64,000 nt of DNA from Pholiota molesta (Eukaryota > Basidiomycota > Agaricomycetes > Agaricales > Strophariaceae). The notes under the pieces were generated by a model that had not been told where the DNA came from, ran no database searches, and worked only from the letters and a program-made list of their open reading frames with translations. Numbering within the stretch: position 1 is the first letter of the stretch; each line of letters starts with the position of its first letter. Location of the stretch: positions 372,001 through 436,000 of the forward strand of contig JACGCK010000007.1 in NCBI GenBank assembly GCA_014925825.1. Reading direction: 5' to 3'. Made by a program: the position numbers and the translations under genes. This document shows, piece after piece, positions 1-10,951 of this stretch.

Positions 1-1591
1 TGTTATAGAGAGTCGAAGCGAGCCCGATGATGCCTGCGTTCCTGGATGTTAGCCACCGAACAAAGAGAAGCAACCCATGTAGGAGAAGTACATACCCCAG
101 ATGGAAATCAACAGCGATGTGGAATACGCCATCTGGCGGGTCCGAAAGAGCGCCTTGATATGGTCTAGCGTATAATTCGAGGTACGGCTCAGCGAGAGCG
201 TCCCGCCTGGGTACTTGCCCTCAGTCTCCAGCGACCCCAGCGACTTGAGCTGGTCCACAGTCAGCGTGGACGTGGTGCCATTGTAGGCAGCGAGTTTGTG
301 GATAACGGCGACCGCCTTCTCGTCCTCGCCCTTCCCGATCAAGTACCGCGGGCTTTCCATGAGCTTGAAGAGGAAGAAGCGGGCGATCCAGAGGATGAGG
401 GTGATACCACCGAGCAGGAAGAGGAGGTATCTCCATCCCATATTCTGCGAGCGCTGGCATGTTTCTGAGCCTATTGAGCAGGAGAAATTGGCGATCAAGG
501 GCCATGCGAGCTGATAAGGGATGAAGTATTCGTTTCGAGTCATAGTGTTCTGAATAGCGGAAAACTAACCAAGTTAACAAGAAGTTGCCCCAAGCACCAA
601 AATATTGACATGAATGTCAAGAGATACTGATGCGACGCAGGAGCAAAATCTACCATGCAATTTTTATTAGCAATCTTTATGGCACACAATCTCAAAGATG
701 GGGACGCACCGAGAAAAACAGCAGAGTCAATGGGGAGATTTCCTATCAAAAATGACAATTCTTTCAGAAACGCGTCCAACCGAGCTGCAGGCAAAAATCC
801 CACCTCCAACTCCAACACCCATAACCGCAAGCAACGCCGACAGCGTCACAAAAGAGTTCGCGCCTCCCGCTGCGAGGCCGAACACCCCAGCGATCAACAG
901 CGTCACATTAAAGCACCATCTATCCTCGAAAACAAGTCAATCCCATCCATGTGAAATTCAAAGACGCAAACCAGTATCGCAAATTGAACGCACCTTCGTC
1001 CCCAGATATCACACCCCAGCCCCCAAAACACAGCGCCGACTAACAGCCCCGCATTCAGCGCGAGGCTCAGAAACGGAGCGTTGAAGTGGAACTCGTCGGT
1101 CACCGGCGCGAGGATCAGGCCGGTGATCAGCTATTTCCAGAACGTCAAAACCCCGACACGAATCATAAATCTCGTGGACGTGGACGGACCGGCCAGACAC
1201 TGTCACTGTCGTGGATAACACAGGGTTCAGAGATGCGTTTTTTAGTGAACGGGGGGGAGGGCGACCTACGCGAACCACCCGAAGCCGGCGACGATGAAGA
1301 GCAGCCACTGAACGGATAGATCATCGAGCGTGATATCAGTTGATTGGCTATCCCAAGAAATGACGTGATTTATCACGATCCACAGACCTGATATCTCCCC
1401 ATTCCGATATCCTGAATGGCACGATTGAGCGCCAGGGTTTTCGCATAATACACAGGATCTAGGCTCCCGTCCTCGTACAAGTTCCCCACGGAGCTCGTCG
1501 AATCGGACGTCGACACCGTAGCCAATCCTTTGTCGTCGTTCAGCACGCTGGCTTTTTCATCTTGGGGCTGCGACGGCTCGTGCGCGTTCAT
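1..1591 (-). CDS. MFS transporter, sugar/organic-solute type, 5' part
   Basis: N-terminal part of a 12-TM major facilitator; the 3' end lies beyond base 1. The start at 1591 opens a hydrophilic N-tail, then IGMGRYQ and WLLFIVAGFGW (TM1). Spliced exons give PVTDEFHFNAP, the loop motif GCDIWGRR (the MFS G-x-x-x-D-x-x-G-R-R signature), GVGVGGNLPIDSAVFLDFAP, SHQYLLTFMSIFW and ESPRYLIGKGEDEKAVA. These match the fungal MFS family that carries NLPVDSAVFLEF. At least seven GT-AG introns are needed and all junctions keep frame, including a 16-nt microexon at 1190-1205 (DSVWP). No disabling change is seen in the part present. The substrate cannot be told from sequence; the product is inferred to sit in the plasma membrane. 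A TATA-like element lies about 110 bp upstream. Confidence 0.85.
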
Positions 1592-2282
1592 CGTATCTCT
1601 TGCGTGGATCTAGAGCGTAGGATACTAGACGGAAGCCAGGGTAAGCGCGTGTTGGACGTCGTCGGACGTCGCCCCAGTTTTTATGTATGGACTCGAGTTA
1701 TAAATACGGGCACCCGCGCGAGACGGCGATTGGATGGCTTTCGGGTGCCATCACATGCATGGGAGCTGGGAAGGATAACGCTTATCGGAGACTCATTTGC
1801 TGGAGGACCTTGGGAATTTATCCAATTGGCTGTTCGGTTTGAATAGGTGGTATGGAAGTGGAAGCTTTTGATTTTTGAAGGAGCGAACACGTGGTTTATG
1901 CAAAAGGATTTTATTTTGTTCACTGCGTGTTGGGCATCGAGGGCGCTGAAAGCGATGAATAATTATAGTCTCATAGTTGGAATGACTTGGGAAATGATTA
2001 GCGACCATTCGCGATTGAATAAAGTAGATAGTATGAAGTCAGTTTTATCACTTGAGGCCGTGGAAGATTCGTTTGGCATTATGAAGTTTAAATTAGAACT
2101 TGACAAGTCTCAATCCACGATATGTTTTCTTCGGTGCTTTGCATTTGCGATGCCGACGACGTCGCAAAGGGAAAAGAAGACCAAGAAGGAAGGCGTCATG
2201 GCCGTAAAGTGAACGCGGCAGCACGACCGTGGCAGAGCAAATGTTTGACAAGTGGACGTTACATACTGGATAAAGTGGACGA
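1592..2282. other. Intergenic: MFS upstream region and prefoldin 3' flank
   Basis: No conserved coding sequence seen. It holds the upstream region of the MFS gene and the 3' flank of the prefoldin gene, both on the minus strand. Short open frames on both strands have no recognisable motifs. Confidence 0.5.
1698..1707 (-). promoter_or_regulatory. TATA-like element of the MFS gene
   Basis: The minus strand reads TATTTATAA about 110 bp upstream of the ATG at 1591, a normal distance for a fungal TATA element. Based on motif and position only. Confidence 0.35.
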
Positions 2283-3209
2283 TTATCGCTCGCCTTTTAC
2301 TCCACCAGCTGCTTCCTTCTCCCGCCGTTCTCGCCTTCGTTTAACATCCCAGTTGTACACGCGCGCGGTGTTCACCTCCATGATGGTAAGCTGCTCTCGT
2401 AGGAATTCTAGATCCTCGATGGTGTTATCCAAACTCGTCTGCGCGACATCAAGTTTAGACTTTAGAAGGGTGATCGCGGCGGGTAGCTTGTATGAAAGCA
2501 TAACATTTGCCTAAATGAATCGGATTGTTTCGATGAGTTGCCTAGAAAACGGAGGTATTTGCAATGTACGCACCCCAAGCCAGAGGTAGACCGTATCGGT
2601 ATCTTCAAGTTCAGCTTCGGCATAAAGTGTGTCGTTCAGCTCAAATGTAGTCTTCAGAGGTTTCTTGGGACCATCATCTTCCTCCTCAAGATCATCTAGG
2701 TCATCTTCCTCTTCCGTAGCTTTGCTTTTGCCTTCCTGCATCCATGCGTCAGGTCGATACACCATCAAGAACAACCACACTGCTTACTCTTCGTTCCTGC
2801 AAATACTCCACCATATCCAGCGTCTTTCGGATGTCCGGGATCTTCTGCTCGAGGCTCGCGCGCCGTTGCGTCAGACTTGAGTCCATGTACCGGTATTTGC
2901 TGAGCTTCCAGATGAGGATCGTCGTTCACGGAGTATCATGAGTAGAGACGAGAAAACGCGTACGCCAGGGCATCTTGGAAGCTTTTCAGGACGGGCTCGA
3001 CTTCAGCATCGGGGCTGCCGAGATATGCGTCGACATCCGCCTGTGATGCTGATCAGCGCATCGCGTGGAGAGTATGCACGGACTCTTACAATGAATGGGG
3101 CTTTTGGGATCCCGCGTGGGTTCTTTTCCTCTGAGAATACGGGTTTGATTTTGGACGCCATAGGAGGTGAGATCAGTGCAAGTGTTTCAACCAATGGCGA
3201 AGAGGACAT
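2283..3209 (-). CDS. PFD3: Prefoldin subunit 3 (VBP1/Pac10 type)
   Basis: Alpha-type subunit of the cytosolic hexameric prefoldin chaperone, which delivers nascent actin and tubulin to the CCT chaperonin. Exon 1 (start 3209) carries NPRGIPKAPFI, the family signature. Later exons give DVDAYLGSPDAEVEP, YRYMDSSLTQRRASLEQKIP, IRKTLDMVEYL, an acidic insert (EEEDDLDDLEEEDD), FELNDTLYAEAELEDTDTVY and YKLPAAITLLKSKLDVA, then a C-terminal coiled coil ending in a basic tail. This is the usual helix-beta hairpin-helix layout. Four introns are inferred at 2.5-3.1 kb and all keep frame. It is divergent from MRD1 with 146 bp between start codons, so the two may share a promoter. Confidence 0.93.
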
Positions 3210-3355
3210 TCCTGCGGCGATTGCCGGGCTGACTTTGAATCCACTCTCGCCATAAAAACTGGATGTTTTTTCTTCTGCTCAAGTTCTTCAGGTCCGTACT
3301 CCTCCTCCCCTCTGTATTATCTAGCTAACCAGGCGACTCTAGTCCGTAGAATCGA
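3210..3355. promoter_or_regulatory. Short bidirectional promoter region, PFD3/MRD1
   Basis: Only 146 bp separate the divergent start codons of two housekeeping genes. No TATA box is apparent. A shared upstream region is inferred from layout alone. Confidence 0.5.
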
Positions 3356-6304
3356 ATGTCTCGGCTCATCGTTAAGAACTTGCCCACTTATGTGACACCA
3401 GAAAAGCTAAGGGCGCACTTCGAGCAGAAGGGAGGCCCAGGCGGGACGCTCACCGACGTGAAGGTCTCTTCCAAAAACGACGGGACCTCGCGAAGATTTG
3501 GCTTCGTTGGCTTCAAGTCTAATGAAGAGGCTCAAGCGGCCCAGCGATGGTTCAACCGCACTTTTATCGACTCCACCCGTATCGAGGTGAATATCAGCGA
3601 GGTACGTTTTTTCCCCCCAAATACCAATCTGCTTTCACAAAAATGCAAACTCATATCTAACCCTAGGGAGCAAAAGATGCGCCTGCTCCCCGTCCAGCCA
3701 AGAGGCGACGGCTTGATGCCGAAACGCCAGGCCCTTCATCATCTGTCAACGTTCCTTCATCCACACCAGCGACAAATCCTCCTCCAAAAGGCAAAAGTGA
3801 TGCCAAACTCGACGAATTCATGAAAGTTATGAAGCCCTCAAAAGTTCCAGTATGGGCGAACGAGCCCACCGCAGAACCTAAGCTTCCGGACTCGACGGTA
3901 CCAGCTGCCGCAGATTCGTCAGCTCAGGGAGCAATGAGCGACTTGGAGTGGATGAGGCAACGAATGTCGCAAAATGTTGATGTCGAGGAACGAGTGTTTG
4001 AGCAGTCTGACGACGATGATACCCCGAAACCGAAGAAGATTGAACCGGTAAGCTTTCTTGGATCTTATTTTCAATTAGCATAGCTCAACTGGGAACTAGG
4101 AAGTAATTGTGGCCGATTCGACAGTGTCTCATGACACAAAGAAACACGATACGACGATCGACACGACGAAAAATACCATCTTGCAGACCTCGCGATTATT
4201 CGTTCGAAATCTCGCTTTCTCATGTACGGATGAAGAACTCGCGGAGCTCTTCAGACCATTCGGCGAAATAATTCAGGTGAGCACTATATTTCCTGATATT
4301 TCTTGCCCCGACTTCGTACGGAGTCGTTTGAAAGATGAACAAGTTAAATAGGGACATCAGACCTTCGGGCATGTTGATCCTCATGGAATACCGATAGTAG
4401 AAATAATATTCTGATTCTCACTTTTGGCCTATAAATATGCTTAGAATTGTCGCTAACGAATTATTTTCCTGTTAGGTGATTGTCATTTCCTTTCGTCGTA
4501 TGAATTCAAGATGTCACAAATTTAGGGACATCAGACTTTCGGGAATGCTGATCCTTGTTGGAATACCGATAGTAGAAATATTAATCTGATCTTCATTTTA
4601 TCTTCCAACCCTTTATTCGAATCGTCGCTCACCTACCTTCTTTTTTAATGCCAGATCCACGCCCCTCTCGATCCTGTCACCAAACAGCACAAAGGCTTAG
4701 CCTACGTCACCTTCGCTCAACCAGCGAGCGCTTTGGCAGCCTATGAAGCCCTCGACCGACGCTCTTTCCAAGGCCGGCTCCTGCATATCCTTGCGGCGGT
4801 CGACAGGAAAGGGAAGGTTGAGAAGGAGACTGATGGCCAGAAGAAGAGTGTGAAGGACGAGAAGCATGCGAAGAGAAAAGCGATGGCGGGCAAGGAGTTT
4901 AATTGGAGCATGTTATACATGAATGTATGTACACATCGAATTATATCTCTTTCTTTGTACGCAAACCAACCTTTGTCATTTTTAGAGCGATGCTGTTGCT
5001 TCGTCTATTGCAGACCGCATGAACATCGACAAATCAGAGATTCTGAATCCTGAATCCGGCGACAACGCCGCCGTCAAACTCGCTCTCGCAGAAACGCACA
5101 TCATCCAAGAGACAAAATCATACCTAGAGAGCCAAGGCGTCCTGCTTTCCTCCTTCTCGTCCCGCGCTCGGTCGGAAACCACTATCCTCGTCAAGAACAT
5201 TCCATATGGAACGACGGCGGAGCAAATACGCGAACTCTTCGAGCCGCACGGCGAGCTGAGTCGGGTGTTGGTGCCCCCGCCGGTACTATGGCCGTCGTCG
5301 AATTCGAGAGACCCGACGAAGCTGCGAAAGGATTCCGCGCCGTCGCGTACAGGCGGCTGGGCAACTCGATTATCTACCTCGAAAAAGGACCTCTTGGGAT
5401 GTTCATCGAAGGCTTCGTCCCCAAGACGAAAGACACACCCACCACCGCTTCCGATGCTCAACCTGCGCACGCCGTCCGTGTGGCGGAACAGGTCATCGGC
5501 GGGCCAGAGGCGGGCGAGGGCGAGCCGTCCGTGCAAAACGGGTCTACTTTATACGTCAAGAACCTCGCGTTCCTCACCACGCAGGAGCGCCTGCACAAGG
5601 TCTTCGCGCACCTCCCCGGCTTCGCCTTCGCGCGCGTGCAGACGAAGGCGGACCCGAAGCGGCCGGGCGCGGAGGCGGCGCGCCTGAGCATGGGGTACGG
5701 CTTCCTCGGGTTCCGCGACGCGGCGAGCGCGCGGGCGGCGCTGGGGAGCGTGCAGGGCTTCGTGCTCGACGGGCATGCGCTGCATGTGTCGTTCGCGGGG
5801 CGCGGGCGGAGGCGGCGGCGGCGGCGGAGGAGAAGAAGGGCGGCGCGGAGGCGAAGAGCCGCACGACGAAGATGATTGTGAAGAACGTGCCGTTCGAGGC
5901 GACGAAGAAGGACATCCGGGATTTGTTCGGGTATGTCATTATCTCTCCTGCACTTGAAGTGAAATTACAATTTTTCACTGAAACACTCGCTATCTAGGTC
6001 CCACGGCCATCTCAAGTCCGTCCGCCTCCCGAAGAAGTTCGACGCGCGCTCGCGCGGCTTCGCCTTTCTCGACTTCACCACGCGGCACGAGGCAGAGAGC
6101 GCGTACGCCGCGCTGCGCCACACGCACTTGCTCGGCCGGCATCTGGTGCTCGAGTGGGCGGAGGAGGCGGAGCAGGATCTGGACGCGCTGCGGAAGAAGG
6201 CGGGCGTGGGGTATGCGAACGGGGCGAAGGAGATTCCCGGGCGGAAGCGCAAGCTCGATCTCGGGAAGAATGCGGACGAGGACGTGGAGGATCTGGAGTC
6301 GTAG
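3356..6304 (+). CDS. MRD1: Multiple RNA-binding domain protein 1 (pre-rRNA processing)
   Basis: Nucleolar protein with five RRMs, needed for early 35S pre-rRNA cleavage and 18S production in yeast. RRM RNP2-like motifs occur in order: LIVKNLPTYVT, LFVRNLAFSCTDEEL, ILVKNIPYGTTAEQI, LYVKNLAFLTTQERL and MIVKNVPFEATKKDI. The order and linkers match Mrd1, including the acidic linker after RRM1 and the stretch KEFNWSMLYMNSDAVASSIA. Exons: 3356-3601, 3667-4047, 4100-4276, 4655-4924, 4986-5930, 5998-6304. Two single-base deletions break the frame, at the C run 5274-5278 and near 5795-5812. Adding one base at each makes the CDS exactly divisible by three (775 aa) and restores the family sequence. Because the gene is essential in yeast, consensus error is likelier than pseudogenisation. 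The intron at 4277-4654 is unusually long and holds a duplication. Confidence 0.92.
4351..4654 (+). repeat. Intronic tandem duplication, unit about 174 bp
   Basis: The block starting gggacatcag at 4351 recurs at 4525. The first 75 or so bases are highly similar, including ccgatagtagaaat in both. Similarity continues weakly to a pyrimidine/AG end (gttag near 4480, ccag at 4651-4654). The duplicate therefore includes a decayed copy of the 3' splice region, which explains the 378-nt intron in a gene whose other introns are 50-70 nt. Confidence 0.75.
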
Positions 6305-6651
6305 CCTTTTCTGTTGCATGTTACATATTCTTTTTTGTGTGTGTTCTCTTACCGTCGTATACCAATGCATTCCTATGATTCATGTTGTGGCTGGTGATGC
6401 TAGTTGGGTGAATCCTTTAAAGTCAGAGGCTTAATTAGATGTAAAACTTGCGAGCAGATGTCCGTCGGACGAACAGATGAGTCCATAAATAGAAAACCTG
6501 TTTCCCGGTTTCCCATGCAAGCCGTCACGCGTCACTCGTTCTTTCTTTCTTCTTCCCCCAGTCTCCCCCTCGCACTATGCCCCCTCGGCTTCATGCCGCA
6601 AATCGCGCCTATTAAACGACCTCTAGAGTCTAAACGCTCTGTGACTTAGCG
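6305..6651. other. Intergenic, MRD1 3' flank and two-domain gene upstream region
   Basis: No gene seen. A weak TATA-like ATAAATA lies near 6485. The bases just before the ATG at 6652 (ctctgtgacttagcg) recur almost exactly before the ATG at 8925, so the duplication that made the two genes included at least this leader. Confidence 0.5.
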
Positions 6652-8578
6652 ATGGGGCTCGTCGAAACTGTCGAGACCCAACACGCGAGGCTTATTACGC
6701 TGCGCCAACTTATTGCACACAAAATTCCTTGCATACTCTGGGGTGAAGATGCCTTGGCGTTTGGTCATTGCGTGCCCACCATGCTCTTTGATCAACAAAT
6801 ACTCGTCCCAGATGAGTTGCTTGACGCAGCCGCTGCTGTTCTTGAGGAGGGCGAGTACAAGAGGACCTCAGACCTGAACAGAAGCTATATTGCCAAGGGA
6901 GGAGGGCGTAAAGGTGAATATGCATTTCCGAAAAGTATTCGACTTCGGCACACCGACGTGCCCGACAATTTTAATTCACCACTTACGCTCTGGCCACTGC
7001 CTCGACACATTCTTCTTCTTCCACAATCCTATTTTGCACTCGACACACGCTCTGAATCCCGATTCCAGTCGCTTGTCCCGCCACTCGACGCGTCCAATGC
7101 GGGTATACTGGTTCCTAAATACAACACCTTTCTCGAAGGCCTCGTGCACGCTTTCATGTATCCCCAGAAGGACGCCGAGGATCAGTAAGCTTTCATGATA
7201 TTTTCATCGATTACTTGGTTCGCTATAGAAGGAGAGGGCTCCGCGAACGCGCCATCCTTTCAGACATTCAAACGGAAGACTGTACATGGTACATGACTCA
7301 GTCGTTGCGTCGGAATGGTTTTCAAATTACGATACAGGAGCATATACGACAAAAAACTCTTCGTAAAAGGTATGTGTCTCAATCCGTATCTATAACCATT
7401 ACTAGCCGCACATGAACATCCTCCACTTTGCTAACGTGGTATGATCCGCCTTCCGATAGTCTCGAGGCACAAAACTCCAGACTCGTTGCTTTACGCCAAC
7501 TCATAGCACGCGACATCCCCTGCATACTCTGGGGCGAAGATGCCCTGTTTCTTGCTCATTCCATCTCTGTTTCTCTCCCTGATCAGCAGATACTTGTCCC
7601 AGATGAGCTGCTCGAGACTGCCTCTGCCATCCTAGAAGAGGGCCAATATCAAAGGACCTCGGAACCCCACAAAAACTACCTTGGACGCTTTGGTCCTGAT
7701 GAGGGCAAATATGCATTTCCCAAGAGCATCCGACTGCAGCACGTCGACATACCTGAAGATGATCCCTATAAGTGCTGGCCTACCCCTCGGCATATCCTTC
7801 TCCTGCCACAATCATACTACGCCCTCGACGCGCGCTCGGCGTCCCGGTTTCAGTCGCTCGGGCCTCCGCTGCAAGCGTCCAACGCGGGAATACTAGTTCC
7901 CAAGTATAACACCTTCCTAGAGGGTCTGGTCCACTTTTTGATGCATCCTCCGGCGGGCCGTCCGAGTCAGGATGCAGCGCGTTTTCACAGCATGTTCATT
8001 CATTATTTGACTGTCTACAGAAGCAAATTAGTGCCCGATGTGAAAGAAGATATCATGTCGCAGATTCAAACAGAAGATGGTGCATGGTACTTGAACCTCA
8101 AGCTCTCTCGGAGGCAGGGTGTTCGCTCGCATGAGATAGAGGAGTATAAGCGCCAGAAAGAGCTTCGCAGACCGTACGTACCTTGATTCCGACGGATCGT
8201 CATTCCGAGTTACCAACTTTCACCCATATGCTTATCATAGGAAATCTGACAAGAACGATTGCATCACTAACAATAATTATCCTTTTTATAATGGCGCTAA
8301 CAAAATTCGTACTCAGACAATGTGAGCACTCTAACGAGTCCCTATTCTTGTTCAAAATTTCTCAGGCATTTTCCCTCAGTCGAGAGTACTCAATGCTTCC
8401 GTCAATCGAGCAACACAAAAACTACCCAGCTGCTTGTTTGCAGATGCATGCTCCTGATAGTCAATGGATCTCAAAGGCAAGGACTTCAACTCGTCTTCCG
8501 TGCAGTCGTGCTCTGCATTTTAAGTCTCGAACTCTGTCACATGTGGTGCGGCATCTCATTCGCTGTTTTCGGTCGTGA
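6652..8578 (+). CDS. Two-domain repeat protein, tandem paralogue 1
   Basis: Unnamed protein of about 555 aa made of two copies (A, B) of one domain. Each copy runs: LRQLIA-x-x-IPCILWGEDAL, DQQILVPDELL, EGxYxRTSE, FPKSIRLxH, RHILLLPQSYxALDxRS, SRFQSL-x-PP, GILVPKYNTFLEGLVH, IQTEDxxWY. Inferred exons: 6652-7184, 7229-7369, 7460-8173, 8241-8321, 8380-8578; their sum is divisible by three. The 7370-7459 intron joins A to B in phase exactly as in the neighbour gene. The last exon ends LIRCFRS in both genes. If the 8322 donor is unused, translation stops at 8325. Domain A needs either the 44-nt intron 7185-7228 (GTAAGC...TATAG) or one added base. Function is unknown; a degenerate nucleotidyltransferase fold is a guess from the G-x-x-AL and D-x-x-x-LV spacing. 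Confidence 0.72.
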
Positions 8579-8924
8579 TTATACTCTTCATAGAGAGAGA
8601 GAGGGCATAATAAATATGTGCCAATTCCGAGCGCTTTCAGTAGATTATTCAGGTTACATATTTATTTCATTATTTATGAAGCTAACTCTTCTGGTAAGTA
8701 TCAGACCTAGTAAACGATATAACTACAATACCGATGATACGTTCTATCTACATACATGATTTTCGCTACATCCTTGGATGTGAGGATGGAGCTACGCGTA
8801 AATTGAAATCCCGCACGGTGGCGTTCAAACTACTCGGACTCAATACTCGTTCTTGACTCATTCCTTGAATTTCCTACAACGTATCGATATCGTCAAAACT
8901 TGGCCAACGCTCTGCGACTTCGCG
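8579..8924. other. Spacer between the tandem two-domain genes
   Basis: 346 bp, AT-rich, with no coding signal. The last 15 or so bases resemble the leader of the upstream paralogue. Confidence 0.5.
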
Positions 8925-10951
8925 ATGGAGCTTCTTGAAACTCTCGAAATTCAGCAGAAGAGGTTTGCTTCCCTGCGGCGACTTATAGCACGCGAAATTC
9001 CTTGCATACTCTGGGGTGAAGATGCTTTGACTTTTGGTCATAACGTTTGGTCGTGGCGTACGCTGGAACACACTACAGGCACTGCCAAGCCATCGCACTT
9101 CGACCAACAAATACTCGTCCCGGATGAGTTGCTCGATGCAGCTGCTACTGTCCTCGAGGAGGGCGAGTACAAGAGGACGTCAGAACCCGACAAAGAATAT
9201 GTTAGGTACTTCGGAGATAGAGCTGATTACGCACCGAATTGCATTCGACTTCGGCATGTCGATACATCGGAAGAACATGGTCTCAAACCTCACGCAATCT
9301 TCCCCATTCCTCGATATATCCTTCTTCTTCCGCAGTCCTATTATGCCCTCGACACGCGCTCTGCTTCCCGATTCAAGTCGCTTGTCCCTCCGCTCGACTC
9401 GTCCAATGCAGATATATTGGTTCCCAATTATAACACCTTTCTTGAGGGCCTCATCCATTTCTGGATGTATCCTCCGACGGGAGGACGTTGGACTCCACTG
9501 CAGTTTTCTAACGATGATTATATTGATGACTTGATTCGGCTCAGAAGGAAAGGCAAATGCGATTTCCGGCGCGAGATCCTTTCAGAGATTGAAACAGAAG
9601 ATTGTGCGTGGTATTTGGGACAAAGGTTTTATTCGTTACGTTTCCGTCATTATCAAAGGGGCGATAATTTAGAGGAATATAAGCGACAAAAAGAACTCCG
9701 CGAAAGGTATATACCTCAATTCTTCTGTGCCAGCCTTACCAACCGCTCACCAACATTCTCCGCTTCGCTGGGCATGTGATGATTCGCGTGTCCGCAGTCT
9801 TGAGGCTCAAAAGTGTGACGCAGAGAGACTCTCCGCTTTGCGCCAACTCACAGCGCATGACATTCCCTGCATATTGTGGGGCGAAGATGCGCTTTTCGCC
9901 CACGCCATTCCCATCGCTCTAGATATCTTCGATCAGCAGATACTCGTCCCTGATGAGTTGCTCGACAAAGCCGCTGATATCCTGGAGCAAGGCAAGTACA
10001 AAAGGACTCCAGAACCTCAGAGCCACAGAAATTATTTTGCGCGCTTCGGGCCTGATCGACGCGACTTAGACTACGCATTTCCAAAGAGCATCCGCCTTCA
10101 GCATGTTGATATACCTGATTCAGAGGATCGGAATAAGCTCTGGCCTTTCCCTCAACATATCCTTCTTCTGCCGCAGTCGTATTACGGCCTCAACACACGC
10201 TCAGAGTCTAGGTTCCAGTCGCTCGTGCCTCCGAGTGACTCGTCCAATGCAGCTGCAATGCTACTTCCTAAATTCAACACGTTCCTAGAGGGTCTTGTCC
10301 ACTTCTTGATGCATCCTCCATCAGGACGTCCGAGTCAAGATTCAGCGCGTTTTCACAGCATTTTCATTCATTACTTGACTGTCTACAGAAGCAAATTGGT
10401 GCCCGACGTGAAAAAAGACATTATTTCGCAGATTCAAACAGAAGATGGTGCATGGTACATGAATCTCAAGCTTTCTCGGAGGCAGGGTGTTCGCTCGCAT
10501 GAGATAGAGGAGTATAAGCGCCAGAAAGGGCTCTGCAGACCGTACGTACCTTGATTCAGATGGATTGTTCTTTCTCAACTTCCGCTTACATGTGTGTCAT
10601 AGGGTACCAACTGCGAAGAATCATATCGTCAACAGCAGTGCTCCTTTTCATAAGGATGCTAATAAAAATCGGCGCCAGATAATGATGTGAGTGCTTCACC
10701 GAGTCTCCATTTTTTCCATACAATCTCATGCACATTCCTTTAGTCGCGAGTACTCAACGGCGCTTCGCCGGGCGCTCAATAAAAACACGGACCAATCAAC
10801 TGGATGTCTGCAGATGCATGCTCCAGTAAGCCACTTAAATTGTATTCATACATATGCACACGTCTCCTCTCTGCGTCCACCTGGTCAGGCTCGAGGCCCA
10901 ACGCATACGTGGACCATAATACAACGTCTCATCCGTTGTTTTCGGTCGTGA
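8925..10951 (+). CDS. Two-domain repeat protein, tandem paralogue 2
   Basis: Paralogue of the gene at 6652, about 605 aa, with domains C and D. C resembles A and D resembles B more than C resembles D, so the internal duplication came before the gene duplication. Inferred exons: 8925-9706, 9798-10541, 10603-10686, 10744-10951; the sum is divisible by three and every phase matches the sister gene. The ATG at 8925 was chosen over 8853 because the local sequence matches the sister start. C carries a 14-17 residue insertion before DQQILV, absent from A, B and D. The ending LIRCFRS is shared with the sister. An optional 63-nt GTAAGC-to-CAG intron may lie in the last exon (near 10829-10891). Without splicing at 10687, translation would stop at 10690. 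Function unknown. Confidence 0.72.

Larger units (their letters stand above)
6652..10951 (+). repeat. Tandem gene duplication, unit about 2.3 kb
   Basis: Start codons 6652 and 8925 are 2,273 bp apart. Similarity runs from the leader through introns and 3' exons, for example gcagatgcatgctcc near 8441 and 10811 and ttttcggtcgtga at both ends. Each unit itself holds two diverged copies of one domain, giving four domain copies. Confidence 0.85.

Noticed and set aside
7428..8186. Domain B as a separate gene starting at 7428
   Set aside because: The first 12 codons have no counterpart in other copies, and an in-phase acceptor at 7459 joins B to A just as D joins C.
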